The notes under the pieces were generated by a model. It was not told where the DNA came from. It ran no database searches and was given only the letters and a program-made list of their open reading frames with translations. A stretch of 64,000 nt of DNA from QQVM01 sp035341855 (GTDB taxonomy: Bacteria > Bacteroidota > Bacteroidia > AKYH767-A > 2013-40CM-41-45), in the NCBI GenBank assembly GCA_035341855.1, contig DAOQWA010000007.1, positions 1 to 64,000 of the forward strand, in the 5' to 3' direction. Positions 8,873-17,697 of this stretch are shown here, piece by piece. How positions within the stretch are numbered: position 1 is the first letter of the stretch; each line of letters starts with the position of its first letter. The position numbers and the translations under genes were made by a program.

Positions 8873-9967
8873 ATGAAAATTAAAGAATTAGCCTCATTCC
8901 TGGAATCAGTTGCACCGCTTAGCCTGCAAGAATCCTATGATAATGCGGGATTGATAGTCGGAGATCCCGATGACGAGATAAAAGGAGTGATGATATGTCT
9001 CGATAGCACGGAAGCAGTGATTGATGAAGCCATCTCTGAAGGCTGTAACCTGATCATCGCTCATCATCCTATCATATTTTCCGGACTTAAAAAGATTACC
9101 GGTAAAAATTATATTGAAAGGGTTGTCATAAAGGCTATCCGCCATGGTATCTCCATATATGCTTCACACACTAATTTAGACAATGTGAGTGTTGGAGTGA
9201 ATGCTAAAATTGCTGAAAAACTGGGTCTTGGCAATCTAAAGGTCCTTTCCGGAAAGAAAAACATATTGAAAAAATTGGTTACTTATTGTCCTACATCCTC
9301 ATCTGAAAATGTGAAAGATGCACTATTTCAAGCAGGTGCCGGGGCAATAGGCGATTATGATCAATGTAGTTTTAGTGTTGCAGGTACCGGTTCATTTAGA
9401 GGAAATGAAAATTCACAACCATTTGTCGGACAAAGGGGGGAAAGGCATCTTGAAAATGAGGACAGAATTGAGGTGGTCTATGAACTCTGGAAGGAGTCAG
9501 CTATCATCAAAGCATTGCTCAAGACTCATCCTTATGAAGAAGTAGCCTATGATTTGTATCTGCTTGAAAATTTATCTGCTCAGGTAGGATCCGGTATGAT
9601 AGGTGAGCTGAAGGAAGCCATGACTGAACGAGATTTCCTGTTCTTTCTTAAAAAAGCGATAAAAACCGAATGTGTCAGACATTCCGGTGAAATAAGGAGG
9701 AATATTAAAAAAGTAGCTGTTTGTGGCGGATCGGGAAGTTTTTTGCTGAATTCAGCCATTCAGCAGGGTGCCGATGCCTTCGTTACGGCAGATTTCAAAT
9801 ATCATCAGTTTTTCGACGCTGACGGGCATTTATTGATCGCAGATGTAGGTCATTATGAGAGTGAACAATTTACAATGGAGCTCATAAAGGACATTATTTC
9901 CAAAAAAAATGCTACATTTGCCGTCCGCTTAACTAAGGTTATCACTAATTCTGTTCATTATATTTGA
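8873..9967 (+). CDS. Nif3-like dinuclear metal-centre hexameric protein
   Basis: A 365-residue NIF3/YbgI/YqfO family protein. Members form hexamers with two metal ions per subunit; their reaction is poorly defined, with GTP cyclohydrolase-like and hydrolase roles suggested. The N-terminal half has 'SYDNAGLIVGD' and the metal-binding 'IAHHPIIFSG', then 'YASHTNLD'. The C-terminal half has 'VRHSG' and 'TADFKYHQFFDADG...DVGHYESE', giving the remaining His/Asp/Glu ligands. The insertion between the halves (about residues 125-230) is of the kind seen in longer YqfO-like members. I chose the ATG at 8873, since the family starts at about MKIKELASFLE; a longer frame from 8825 has no support. The zinc-ribbon gene follows by 57 bp. 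Confidence 0.9.
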   Translation: MKIKELASFLESVAPLSLQESYDNAGLIVGDPDDEIKGVMICLDSTEAVIDEAISEGCNLIIAHHPIIFSGLKKITGKNYIERVVIKAIRHGISIYASHTNLDNVSVGVNAKIAEKLGLGNLKVLSGKKNILKKLVTYCPTSSSENVKDALFQAGAGAIGDYDQCSFSVAGTGSFRGNENSQPFVGQRGERHLENEDRIEVVYELWKESAIIKALLKTHPYEEVAYDLYLLENLSAQVGSGMIGELKEAMTERDFLFFLKKAIKTECVRHSGEIRRNIKKVAVCGGSGSFLLNSAIQQGADAFVTADFKYHQFFDADGHLLIADVGHYESEQFTMELIKDIISKKNATFAVRLTKVITNSVHYI

Positions 9968-10024
9968 ATCGGAGCCGTGTGAATGGTGATGGTTCGTAAG
10001 ATGCATTATCAGAAACCTGAAACG

Positions 10025-11080
10025 ATGCCAACAAAAAAAGCAACATCGACGGAGAAGACTGCAAAAAAAGCAGCCGCTAAGAAAGCGGAAAAGACTTCAG
10101 ATAAAGCCCCTGCTAAAAAAGCAAAAACATCTATGAGTACGACAGCAAAAAAACCAAAGAGTCCTGCAGCAAAGAAAACTGCTGAGAAAAAAAAGAAAGA
10201 AGCCAGCCTTGCTAAGGCAGGTAAAGCTAAACTTAAAATTAAAGAGCCCGTTACTTTTAAGCCACGCAAGATCGAAAAGATCATAGATGTAAAACGCCTT
10301 GAAACAAAGTTGAACGAGATCATGGGCATGGATCATCTTGAGTTTACGGTTGAAGAAAAACTAAAAGCCCTTTATATCCTTCAGGAAATTGATTCCGATA
10401 TCGATAAGATTCGCACCATTCGTGGTGAATTACCAATGGAGGTTACAGATCTTGAAGATGAGATCATCGGACTGAATACACGGATAGACAATATCAAGGA
10501 AGAAATTGCCTACCTGAACGATCAGGTTGCAAAGAAACATCAGACTGTTAAGGAGTCGAAAGAGCAGATAAAAAAATACGAGTCACAACAGGAGAAAGTG
10601 AAAAACAACCGCGAGTTTGATTCACTAAACAAAGAGATAGAATTTCAAAACCTCGAGATTCAGCTTGCGGAAAAGCGTTCAAAAGAATTTGCCATTGAAC
10701 TTGTAACGAAGAATGCCGTTCTTGAAGAAACGCAATCGGTACTTGATGAGAAAGATGCCGTTCTGAAGCTGAAGAAAACGGAATTGGAAAGCATCATCGA
10801 AGAGACTAAGAAAGAAGAAGATCAGTTGCATAAGATATCTGAAAAAGCAAGAACTATCGTTGATGAGCGTTTGCTCACAGCCTATACCCGTGTTCGTGGA
10901 AACGCGCGTAACGGTCTGGGTGTTGTTGCTATTCAGCGTGATGCCTGCGGAGGCTGTTTCAACAAGATCCCGCCACAGCGTCAGCTCGATATTCGCCAGC
11001 ATAAGAAGGTAATCGTTTGTGAACATTGCGGTAGAATTCTGGTAGACCCTACCATTGCTGATGAAGCGCCTGTTGAATAA
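10025..11080 (+). CDS. C4-type zinc-ribbon coiled-coil protein with Lys/Ala-rich N-terminal tail
   Basis: A 351-residue protein in three parts. Residues 1-70 are almost only Lys, Ala, Thr, Ser and Pro with repeated AKKA/PAKK blocks, like a histone H1 or Hc1 tail. Residues about 115-290 form a long heptad-rich coiled coil. The last 50 residues are a zinc ribbon with CGGC and, about 22 residues later, CEHC, matching the zf-RING_7 type. Proteins of this type are commonly encoded next to nif3, as here. The coiled coil plus ribbon suggests nucleic-acid or ribosome-associated binding, and the basic tail would favour contact with DNA or RNA; this is inference. Start ATG at 10025 (MPTKKATS) chosen over an upstream GTG-type start. 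A terminator follows at 11131. Confidence 0.85.
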   Translation: MPTKKATSTEKTAKKAAAKKAEKTSDKAPAKKAKTSMSTTAKKPKSPAAKKTAEKKKKEASLAKAGKAKLKIKEPVTFKPRKIEKIIDVKRLETKLNEIMGMDHLEFTVEEKLKALYILQEIDSDIDKIRTIRGELPMEVTDLEDEIIGLNTRIDNIKEEIAYLNDQVAKKHQTVKESKEQIKKYESQQEKVKNNREFDSLNKEIEFQNLEIQLAEKRSKEFAIELVTKNAVLEETQSVLDEKDAVLKLKKTELESIIEETKKEEDQLHKISEKARTIVDERLLTAYTRVRGNARNGLGVVAIQRDACGGCFNKIPPQRQLDIRQHKKVIVCEHCGRILVDPTIADEAPVE

Positions 11081-11130
11081 GGATTTTTTCTTTAACAGAG
11101 GTTGAAAGATCTACTGTATAAATAATTCTA

Positions 11131-11161
11131 AGGGATCTCAATTATTGAGGTCCCTTTTTTA
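11131..11161 (+). terminator. Rho-independent terminator after the zinc-ribbon gene
   Basis: An 11-bp stem (AGGGATCTCAA at 11131-11141 pairing with TTGAGGTCCCT at 11145-11155, one G-T pair) with a 3-base loop, followed by a run of T. It ends the nif3-like/zinc-ribbon operon and shows that the next gene cannot start inside the hairpin. Confidence 0.85.
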
Positions 11162-11171
11162 TTTTCGGTCA

Positions 11172-12674
11172 ATGAGATATGGACTTCTTGCCCTGTTCTT
11201 TTTTTTCAGCCTTAATACTGAGGCTTACTATGACCTTAACCCTCGTCTGCGCAGTGCATATTCTAAAATAATTCAATTGCGATTAAAGGAGGGTAAGGAT
11301 TTGATTGAAAAGGAAAAGCTGTACAATCCTAATAATCATCTTACAGTCCTGTATGAAAACTACATTGATTTTTTAATTGCCTTTATTACCGAAGAGGACA
11401 AGCATTTTCAGGATTTTAAGGTAAAGTCCAATGAACGAATAAAGTTATTGGAAAAGAAGGAAAAGGAAGGGAGTTCAGCATTCCACCTCTATTCAATAGC
11501 GGAAATGACGCTGCAGGGGGCGATGTTAAAGATCAAATTTAAAGAGTACCTCAGTGGAGCTACTGAGATCAGGAAAGCATATAAGATGATCCAGAAGAAT
11601 AATATTATTTATCCTTCATTTCTTCTTAACAGGAAACTAAATGGATTTGTACACACCCTCATTGGTGCTGTTCCTCAGGAATATCGTTGGCTTATCGATA
11701 TCGTTGGCATGGAAGGCACTGTTTCCGGAGGGACGAGTGAATTGAATACTTTGTATAAACTACTTCCGGGGTCTGATATAGAATGCTACCGTGAAGAATT
11801 GCTTTTTTATCTGAGCAATATTCATATTACTTTTTCGAGAGATGAAAGTGAAGCTGAGGAGCTCTTAAAGCTTATGAAGCCTTTTACCGTTCAAAACCCG
11901 CTCTTACGTTATTGCTATATCAATACTGCCATGAAATGGGGACGCAACGATGAGGCCTTGAGTATGTTTGATTCGATTCCATCAGATATCGGAACCTTTC
12001 CGTTTTATTATTTGAACTATAAGAAAGGAATTGCGCGATTGAGAAAGCTGGACCAGGGCGCTGAAGAAGACTTTCATTTTTTTCTGAAAAACTTTGATGG
12101 GATTAATCATCATAAATCGGTTTATCAAAAGTTGGCCTGGATAGAATTACTAAGGGGCAATATGACTAAGTATGATGAGTATATGCTACAGTGTATAGAA
12201 TCAGGGAGTCTCAATGTGGACGAAGACAAAGATGCATTCCATGAAGCCGAGTCCGGAGAAGTTCCTAATATAATTTTGCTGCGCTCACGTCTGCTCTTTG
12301 ATGGAGGTTATTATAAAAAGTCCTGGGCAGAAATAGTTGGCAAGCCCATTGATTCATTTCCAAGGTTTCGTGATCAGTTGGAAGTCACCTATCGCCTTGG
12401 GAGGATCATGGAAAAACTGGGTATCATGGATAAAGCGATCTATTACTATGATCAGACAATAAAAAATGGATCATCTACTTCGTTTTACTTTGCAGCTAAC
12501 AGTGCTTTGATGCTTGGAAGTATCTACGAAGAGAAAATGCAATTCGATCTGGCTTTAGAGTACTATAAAAAATGCCTCAGTCTTCGTGGACATGAATACC
12601 AAAATAGTATTGACCAAAAAGCTCAGGCTGGACTGGACCGTATTAAGGAAAAGCAAAAACTAATTAAACGTTAG
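11172..12674 (+). CDS. TPR-containing exported protein of unknown function
   Basis: A 500-residue protein starting with a hydrophobic signal-like segment (MRYGLLALFFFFSLNTEAYY), then an almost wholly helical chain. The clearest tetratricopeptide-like repeats are near the C terminus, for example 'LGRIMEKLGIMDKAIYYYDQTIKNG' split over two helices and 'EEKMQFDLALEYYKKCLSL' after it. No catalytic motif is visible. The protein is probably periplasmic and acts as a scaffold, but no partner is evident. The start at 11172 was chosen because an upstream in-frame TTG at 11145 lies within the terminator stem. It converges with the FadL-like gene 36 bp away. Confidence 0.75.
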   Translation: MRYGLLALFFFFSLNTEAYYDLNPRLRSAYSKIIQLRLKEGKDLIEKEKLYNPNNHLTVLYENYIDFLIAFITEEDKHFQDFKVKSNERIKLLEKKEKEGSSAFHLYSIAEMTLQGAMLKIKFKEYLSGATEIRKAYKMIQKNNIIYPSFLLNRKLNGFVHTLIGAVPQEYRWLIDIVGMEGTVSGGTSELNTLYKLLPGSDIECYREELLFYLSNIHITFSRDESEAEELLKLMKPFTVQNPLLRYCYINTAMKWGRNDEALSMFDSIPSDIGTFPFYYLNYKKGIARLRKLDQGAEEDFHFFLKNFDGINHHKSVYQKLAWIELLRGNMTKYDEYMLQCIESGSLNVDEDKDAFHEAESGEVPNIILLRSRLLFDGGYYKKSWAEIVGKPIDSFPRFRDQLEVTYRLGRIMEKLGIMDKAIYYYDQTIKNGSSTSFYFAANSALMLGSIYEEKMQFDLALEYYKKCLSLRGHEYQNSIDQKAQAGLDRIKEKQKLIKR

Positions 12675-12709
12675 TAATTCTTTTCATGAGAAGATTTCAT
12701 ATCCAAAAA

Positions 12710-14167
12710 TTAAAATTTAACTCCAAAGGTAACCAGGAAGCTGTGTGCTGTCATCGTGTTTTTCACACCCGGAACAGTCTCTGAAGACAGTGAGTATGCC
12801 TGAAAATATTCTTTGCTTTGATGATACACATAGCCAAAGTCGAGGTAGGTATGGTTGTCCCTAATACCAATTCCACCGCTATAGTTTACTTCGGTGAAAT
12901 CATAACCGTTGACTTTGTAAGAGGATGACATTGGTGAACTGGTAAAGGCAGCGCCACCACGCAGACTTAAGTTAGCAAAGCGCCACTCTGTACCTATTCG
13001 CAGCATGCCGCTTTCTCTGTATTTTTTTCTGATGACGGAATTTGTTTCTGTGAAGTTAACATCCGTAGCATCTATTCTTGCTCCACTGAGATCCGAAAAC
13101 TCATAATCAGCACTCAGTAAACCCAGCTTTCCAAAAACAAAAGCGATGCTGCCGATGGCTTTGAATGGTGTTGTCATTTCATAGTCAAATTCTCCAATCG
13201 ATTCATCCTGATATGTTCTTCCGCTGTCGAATCTGGATTTGATTTCGCTGCTGAAATCATCATGGAGGCTATACCATGTTGGAGTGTGAATAGCTCCGCC
13301 AATTCTTACCCATTCATTTATTTTATAGATTGCTCCAAATTTGAAGTTGAAGCCAACGCCACGAGTGTTGAGGTTTTGGTTAAACTCAAAAGCAGCTAAT
13401 GAATCGATCAAATTGTTTTTATCGATCTCTTCATAATTGCTTTCCTCTACATATCTCAAGGTAGAAAACCCCAGAGATCCACCCAGATAAAACTTGTTGC
13501 TAAAGTTTCCGCCGAAGGTAAAGTCCATTTCGCCAATTGCACCCCGGCTTTCCTGACTTCTTCTTTGTAAGATCTGACCATTGGGTGCTTCGGCAGTGTA
13601 GTTTTGCACTGAGTCATTATTGATGAGGAAGGTGTTCCATGCCAACTGTTCATAGAAAGGGTCGAGGTCATCCGGATGTAAACCGGCTGCATTTTCTGCG
13701 AAGTAATTGGTGAGGGAATTATTGTCGTTAAATCCTTCGTAGTAACTTCTGTTATGAAAATTATTAATACGATTATATCCAAAACCGAAATTCCAGCTCT
13801 TCCATCCAGGACTTGTCTGGTCATTTGTCAATTTCTTGGTGTAGACAAGACCTATATTTCCGAAATTGAAATTGAACTTAGTATCATCCTGTGTTCCGAG
13901 TAAAAATTTAGATTCAGTTTTCTCGACATATATAGTAGGGGTAAAACTAAATTCTGAGACCCTGTATATTCCGATACCGGCGGGATTGGATGCTAAAGTT
14001 GAGAAATCTCCTCCCAGTGCTCCAAAAGCTCCTGATAATGCTGCCGAGCGTGCTGTACCTCCGGTTGATAGTCTGGAATAACGGAAAGCATCCTGATCGG
14101 TTTGTGATTGTGCCGGACTCAAACCGATGATAAGTAATACGGTGAAGCTTGCAAATATTTTTTTCAT
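12710..14167 (-). CDS. OmpP1/FadL/TodX-like outer membrane transporter
   Basis: A 485-residue outer membrane beta-barrel protein. It has a signal peptide (MKKIFASFTVLLIIGLSPAQSQ) and a 'STGGTARSAALSGAFGALGGDFST' region (split here as STGGTARSAA and GAFGALGGDFST) followed by 'ASNPAGIGIYR'. This pattern is typical of Bacteroidota OmpP1/FadL-family porins. Alternating hydrophobic strands run to a terminal aromatic residue ('VTFGVKF'), as expected for barrel insertion. The family moves hydrophobic compounds such as fatty acids or aromatics; the substrate here is unknown. A strong hairpin separates it from the upstream lipoprotein gene. Confidence 0.85.
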   Translation of the reverse strand: MKKIFASFTVLLIIGLSPAQSQTDQDAFRYSRLSTGGTARSAALSGAFGALGGDFSTLASNPAGIGIYRVSEFSFTPTIYVEKTESKFLLGTQDDTKFNFNFGNIGLVYTKKLTNDQTSPGWKSWNFGFGYNRINNFHNRSYYEGFNDNNSLTNYFAENAAGLHPDDLDPFYEQLAWNTFLINNDSVQNYTAEAPNGQILQRRSQESRGAIGEMDFTFGGNFSNKFYLGGSLGFSTLRYVEESNYEEIDKNNLIDSLAAFEFNQNLNTRGVGFNFKFGAIYKINEWVRIGGAIHTPTWYSLHDDFSSEIKSRFDSGRTYQDESIGEFDYEMTTPFKAIGSIAFVFGKLGLLSADYEFSDLSGARIDATDVNFTETNSVIRKKYRESGMLRIGTEWRFANLSLRGGAAFTSSPMSSSYKVNGYDFTEVNYSGGIGIRDNHTYLDFGYVYHQSKEYFQAYSLSSETVPGVKNTMTAHSFLVTFGVKF

Positions 14168-14184
14168 AATCTTTTTTGTTGTAA

Positions 14185-14227
14185 AAAGATGCCCGCATGT
14201 TCGATTATTTCCCGAATCATGCGGGCA
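14185..14227 (-). terminator. Terminator downstream of the Tyr-rich lipoprotein gene
   Basis: Ten-base perfect inverted repeat TGCCCGCATG (14190-14199) and CATGCGGGCA (14218-14227), extended by TTCG/CGAA with one bulged base. On the minus strand it is followed by a short T run, so it fits termination of the gene ending at 14281. Confidence 0.75.
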
Positions 14228-14280
14228 AATTGAATAGATTATTAATTATTTCATTGATTGATTAGTAAGATGCTAAAAGG

Positions 14281-16002
14281 TTATTTTCTTGGACCACTGC
14301 TACGCTTGCTTTCGTTGTTCGATGGTCTGGATTGTGCAGGTGTTGTACTTCGTGAAGGTGTAGTACTTCTGTTTTCCTGCTTATACTGCCTTGGTTCATT
14401 TCGGGGTTGAACCATGGGTGTACGGGTATCCTGACGAGGACTAACTACTTTGTCACTATTTCTCTCCTTAGATGGAGCAGTATATTGATTTTGCTTAGCT
14501 CTGGTATCAATTTCACGTCCACCCGATCTCTCTGAATTTATCTGCATCTGCTGATTGTTTCTTTGTTCATTAGGGCTATCCTTAATCATTACTTCAGACT
14601 CCTTTTTTCGTGGAGTAGGGTTAGTGTTTTTATTTTCGGGACGCGTTTCCTGCTGTCTCTGAGGTTGAGTGTTTGCAGGTTGACTGCGTGTAGGTGTAGT
14701 ATTCCGCGTTGGCTGAGTAGACTTTTGTTCAGTGTTATTCCTTTGCGGATTGGTAGCCGGTGTATTACGATTCTCATTATTGTTTTCACGCACCGGAGTA
14801 GTTCTTGTATCTCTCGAATCCGGGCTTGTTCTTACCGGTTCGGTTTTTCTCACAGGATCAGAAGGCCTTGTTTCACCTTGGGTCGGATTAGAAATAATCT
14901 GCTCTTGTTTTCTACCGTTGTCAATACTGTTTCCACCATTGGTTTTTATTTCACCTGAGTTGGCAGGAGTCTGACGAGGGCTTTGATCAATATTTTCACG
15001 GGTTTCACCAGTGCCTCTTGGACTTGTTGCCGGCGTATTTCTGTCAGGATTTGTCTGCTGAGTTTTAGTTCTGGCAGGAGAGTTGCCGGAATTTTGGTCT
15101 CTGCTATCATTTGTACGTGTACCTTCTGAAGAAATATTGCTTATACGGCCATCTTGCTTGGCAATCTGGTATTTTTCTCCCAGAGACATAGGACTCAAAC
15201 TACTCTGACGACCTGATGATCTTGTAGAGTTAGAAGTACTTGATCCACGAGGTCCGTAATATGTACTTGTTGCGTCGTAACTGTTGTAGTAATAAGGAGA
15301 ATAACCTTGTCCGTAATATCCATCGTGGTAACCATGGTGGTAGCCATTGTAATAACCGGAGTAATAGCTTCCGTGATATGGATGGTGGTAACCATGATAA
15401 TATGATCCCGGAAAGTAGCGGTCATAATACCAGGGAGAATACCATGGGTTGAATATCGGGCTGTAACCTATACTAATACCTATTCCTCCGTAGCAGAACG
15501 GAGAGCTGTAATAATAAGAAGGTGCCCACCAGTTGTAAGAAGAATAAATGCTTACACCCCATGAGCTTGGATAATAATCATAGTAGTATGAATTGGTATA
15601 AAATGGATCGTAGTAACCATATCCGTAGACCGGACTATAGTATCTTTTTAATCGGGCACTGTATGAGTAATCGTAATAGTCATCGTTGTAATAATTGTTG
15701 GTGATATAAGTATTGCCGGTACCATCCTGGTAATAATCACTCGAACTGCTTGATGATTTTGAATTTGCACCATCATCCTGATAGTTAGAATTCTGATCGT
15801 AGTTGTTCCGCTCTGTTGAGTAATCCTCAGCAGGAGCTGCAGGAGTAGATGGGTAAGTAGCTACTGCAGGTGCCGGTTGGCCTTGATCAGCCGTTGAATA
15901 GTAGATGTCATCAGGAACTGCTGAACCCGGCTTGTAGGTAGAGGAGCAGGCCGCTATAGTTAAAGAGGCGGCGACGAGTAATAGGCTGTGTAATTTTTTC
16001 AT
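14281..16002 (-). CDS. Low-complexity lipoprotein, Tyr/Gly/His-rich then Asn/Thr/Pro/Arg-rich
   Basis: A 573-residue protein with no recognised enzyme domain. Residues 1-19 are a lipoprotein signal ending in LTIAAC. Residues about 30-100 are Ser/Asn/Asp-rich. Residues about 105-245 are extremely rich in Tyr, Gly, Ser, His and Pro, with YYDYYP- and GYHHGY-like blocks. Residues about 250-573 are a disordered Asn/Thr/Pro/Arg/Gln-rich tail ending in Lys. It is probably anchored in the outer membrane. Such composition suggests an adhesive, structural or metal-interacting role, but nothing in the sequence proves this. It is divergent from proS, with 124 bp between the starts. Confidence 0.8.
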   Translation of the reverse strand: MKKLHSLLLVAASLTIAACSSTYKPGSAVPDDIYYSTADQGQPAPAVATYPSTPAAPAEDYSTERNNYDQNSNYQDDGANSKSSSSSSDYYQDGTGNTYITNNYYNDDYYDYSYSARLKRYYSPVYGYGYYDPFYTNSYYYDYYPSSWGVSIYSSYNWWAPSYYYSSPFCYGGIGISIGYSPIFNPWYSPWYYDRYFPGSYYHGYHHPYHGSYYSGYYNGYHHGYHDGYYGQGYSPYYYNSYDATSTYYGPRGSSTSNSTRSSGRQSSLSPMSLGEKYQIAKQDGRISNISSEGTRTNDSRDQNSGNSPARTKTQQTNPDRNTPATSPRGTGETRENIDQSPRQTPANSGEIKTNGGNSIDNGRKQEQIISNPTQGETRPSDPVRKTEPVRTSPDSRDTRTTPVRENNNENRNTPATNPQRNNTEQKSTQPTRNTTPTRSQPANTQPQRQQETRPENKNTNPTPRKKESEVMIKDSPNEQRNNQQMQINSERSGGREIDTRAKQNQYTAPSKERNSDKVVSPRQDTRTPMVQPRNEPRQYKQENRSTTPSRSTTPAQSRPSNNESKRSSGPRK

Positions 16003-16065
16003 GATAATTCCTTTCCTGTTTATATGCTTGTGTGAATGTTATTTTTCGAGGGCTGGATTAATTCT

Positions 16066-16073
16066 TACTTTTG
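16066..16073 (+). promoter_or_regulatory. Candidate Bacteroidota -7 promoter element for proS
   Basis: TACTTTTG matches the TAnnTTTG -7 consensus exactly and lies 53 bp upstream of the proS ATG in the divergent intergenic region. The -33 element is weak (TTTTTCG nearby instead of TTTG). No experimental start site is known. Confidence 0.5.
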
Positions 16074-16126
16074 TTTCACGTAAAAAGCAAACACCGTACC
16101 AAACCACCTATTTAGGTAAATTTACT

Positions 16127-17599
16127 ATGGGCAAAGACTTTCCAACAAGGGCAGAAAATTATTCACAATGGTATCAGGATCTGGTAATTAAGGCTGATTT
16201 AGCTGAAAATTCGGCGGTTAGAGGCTGCATGGTTATTAAACCCTATGGTTATGCCATTTGGGAGAAAATGCAGGCTATATTGGATAAAAAATTCAAGGAA
16301 ACAGGCCACTCAAATGCTTATTTCCCTCTTTTTATTCCTAAATCCTTTTTCAGTAAAGAAGCGTCCCACGTGGAAGGCTTTGCCAAAGAATGTGCCATCG
16401 TCACCCATTACAGGCTGAGAAATGCAAAGGATGGCTCCGGTGTAGAAGTTGACCCGGATGCTAAGTTGGAAGAGGAGCTGATCATCAGGCCGACTTCAGA
16501 AACAATAATCTGGAATACTTATCGTGGCTGGATTCAATCTTACCGTGACCTTCCTCTGCTTATTAATCAGTGGGCTAATGTTGTACGTTGGGAGATGAGA
16601 ACACGACTTTTCTTGAGGACAGCAGAATTTCTATGGCAGGAAGGTCATACGGCACATGCAACTTCTGAGGAGGCGGTTGAAGAAACAAAGCGCATGTTGG
16701 ATGTTTATACAGACTTTGCCGAAAACTCGATGGCCGTTCCGGTATTGAAAGGTGTGAAGACAGAGAGTGAAAGATTTGCAGGAGCTCTGGATACATATTG
16801 TATTGAAGCATTGATGCAGGATGGCAAGGCATTGCAGGCAGGGACCTCACATTTTCTCGGACAAAATTTTGCAAAAGCGTTTGATGTGAAGTTTACAAAC
16901 AAAGAAGGTAAGCAGGATTTTGTCTGGGCTACCTCCTGGGGAGTTTCAACAAGACTGATGGGAGCATTGATCATGGCCCATAGTGATGATGAAGGGCTGG
17001 TATTACCTCCAAAGCTTGCCCCCATCCAGGTTGTGATCGTTCCTATTTTTAAGAATGAAGAACAGTTGAATGCATTAAATGAAGCAGCAGATAAGATTGC
17101 TGCCGATTTACGTGAGCAAGGTATTTCTGTGAAATATGATAACAGAGACACGCACAAGCCGGGATGGAAATTTGCAGAGTATGAATTTAAAGGTGTTCCG
17201 GTTCGCATTGCCATAGGGCCAAGAGATCTCGAGAACGGTACAGTCGAGGTTGCCCGGAGAGATACAAAAGAGAAGTCAGTAATGCAGATCACTGACCTCA
17301 CATTAAAAGTTGTACACCTGCTAGATCATATTCAGGATAATCTATTCAGAAAAGCCTTGACATTTAGAGAAGAGAATACTCACCGTGCTGATACCTATGA
17401 TGAGTTTAAAAAGCACCTTGACAAAGGAGGGTTTGTAATGGCTCATTGGGATGGCAGTGCGGAAACTGAGCAGAAGATAAAAGAGGAGACCAAGGCAACA
17501 ATACGTTGCATTCCACTAGATGCAAAAAAAGAAACCGGTAAATGTATGATCACAGGTAAGCCTTCAGAAAGGAGAGTCGTTTTTGCTCGTGCATATTGA
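16127..17599 (+). CDS. proS: Prolyl-tRNA synthetase (archaeal/eukaryotic-like type)
   Basis: Charges tRNA-Pro with proline in the cytoplasm. The 490-residue protein has class II synthetase motifs: 'GHSNAYFPLFIPKSF' near residue 65, 'RPTSETIIW' near 125, motif 2 'VVRWEMRTRLFLRTAEFLWQEGHTAH' (split as VVRWEMRTRLFLRT and FLWQEGHTAH) near 150, 'ALQAGTSHFLGQNFA' near 235 and motif 3 'GALIMAHSDDEGLVLPP' near 280. An anticodon-binding domain follows, and a C-terminal zinc-type tail ends in Tyr. The lack of the bacterial INS editing insertion and the terminal Tyr mark the shorter archaeal/eukaryotic-like form common in Bacteroidota. The ATG at 16127 (MGKDFPTRAENY) fits the family start; the open frame upstream overlaps the promoter. 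Confidence 0.95.
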   Translation: MGKDFPTRAENYSQWYQDLVIKADLAENSAVRGCMVIKPYGYAIWEKMQAILDKKFKETGHSNAYFPLFIPKSFFSKEASHVEGFAKECAIVTHYRLRNAKDGSGVEVDPDAKLEEELIIRPTSETIIWNTYRGWIQSYRDLPLLINQWANVVRWEMRTRLFLRTAEFLWQEGHTAHATSEEAVEETKRMLDVYTDFAENSMAVPVLKGVKTESERFAGALDTYCIEALMQDGKALQAGTSHFLGQNFAKAFDVKFTNKEGKQDFVWATSWGVSTRLMGALIMAHSDDEGLVLPPKLAPIQVVIVPIFKNEEQLNALNEAADKIAADLREQGISVKYDNRDTHKPGWKFAEYEFKGVPVRIAIGPRDLENGTVEVARRDTKEKSVMQITDLTLKVVHLLDHIQDNLFRKALTFREENTHRADTYDEFKKHLDKGGFVMAHWDGSAETEQKIKEETKATIRCIPLDAKKETGKCMITGKPSERRVVFARAY

Positions 17600-17697
17600 T
17601 ATGTTGCTCATCAATTGCGATTTTATCAGGCTAATACATGGATTTGAAGTTAATCACAGATTATAAGTATATTGTCTGATATAAAGATTGAATTAAA

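Noticed and set aside
10009..10329. Antisense Phe/Ala-rich frame over the zinc-ribbon gene
   Set aside because: Produced by the Lys/Ala-rich codons of the opposite strand; the apparent membrane helices are an artefact.
16705..17301. 198-codon antisense frame over proS
   Set aside because: It opposes a clearly conserved synthetase gene and shows no domain.
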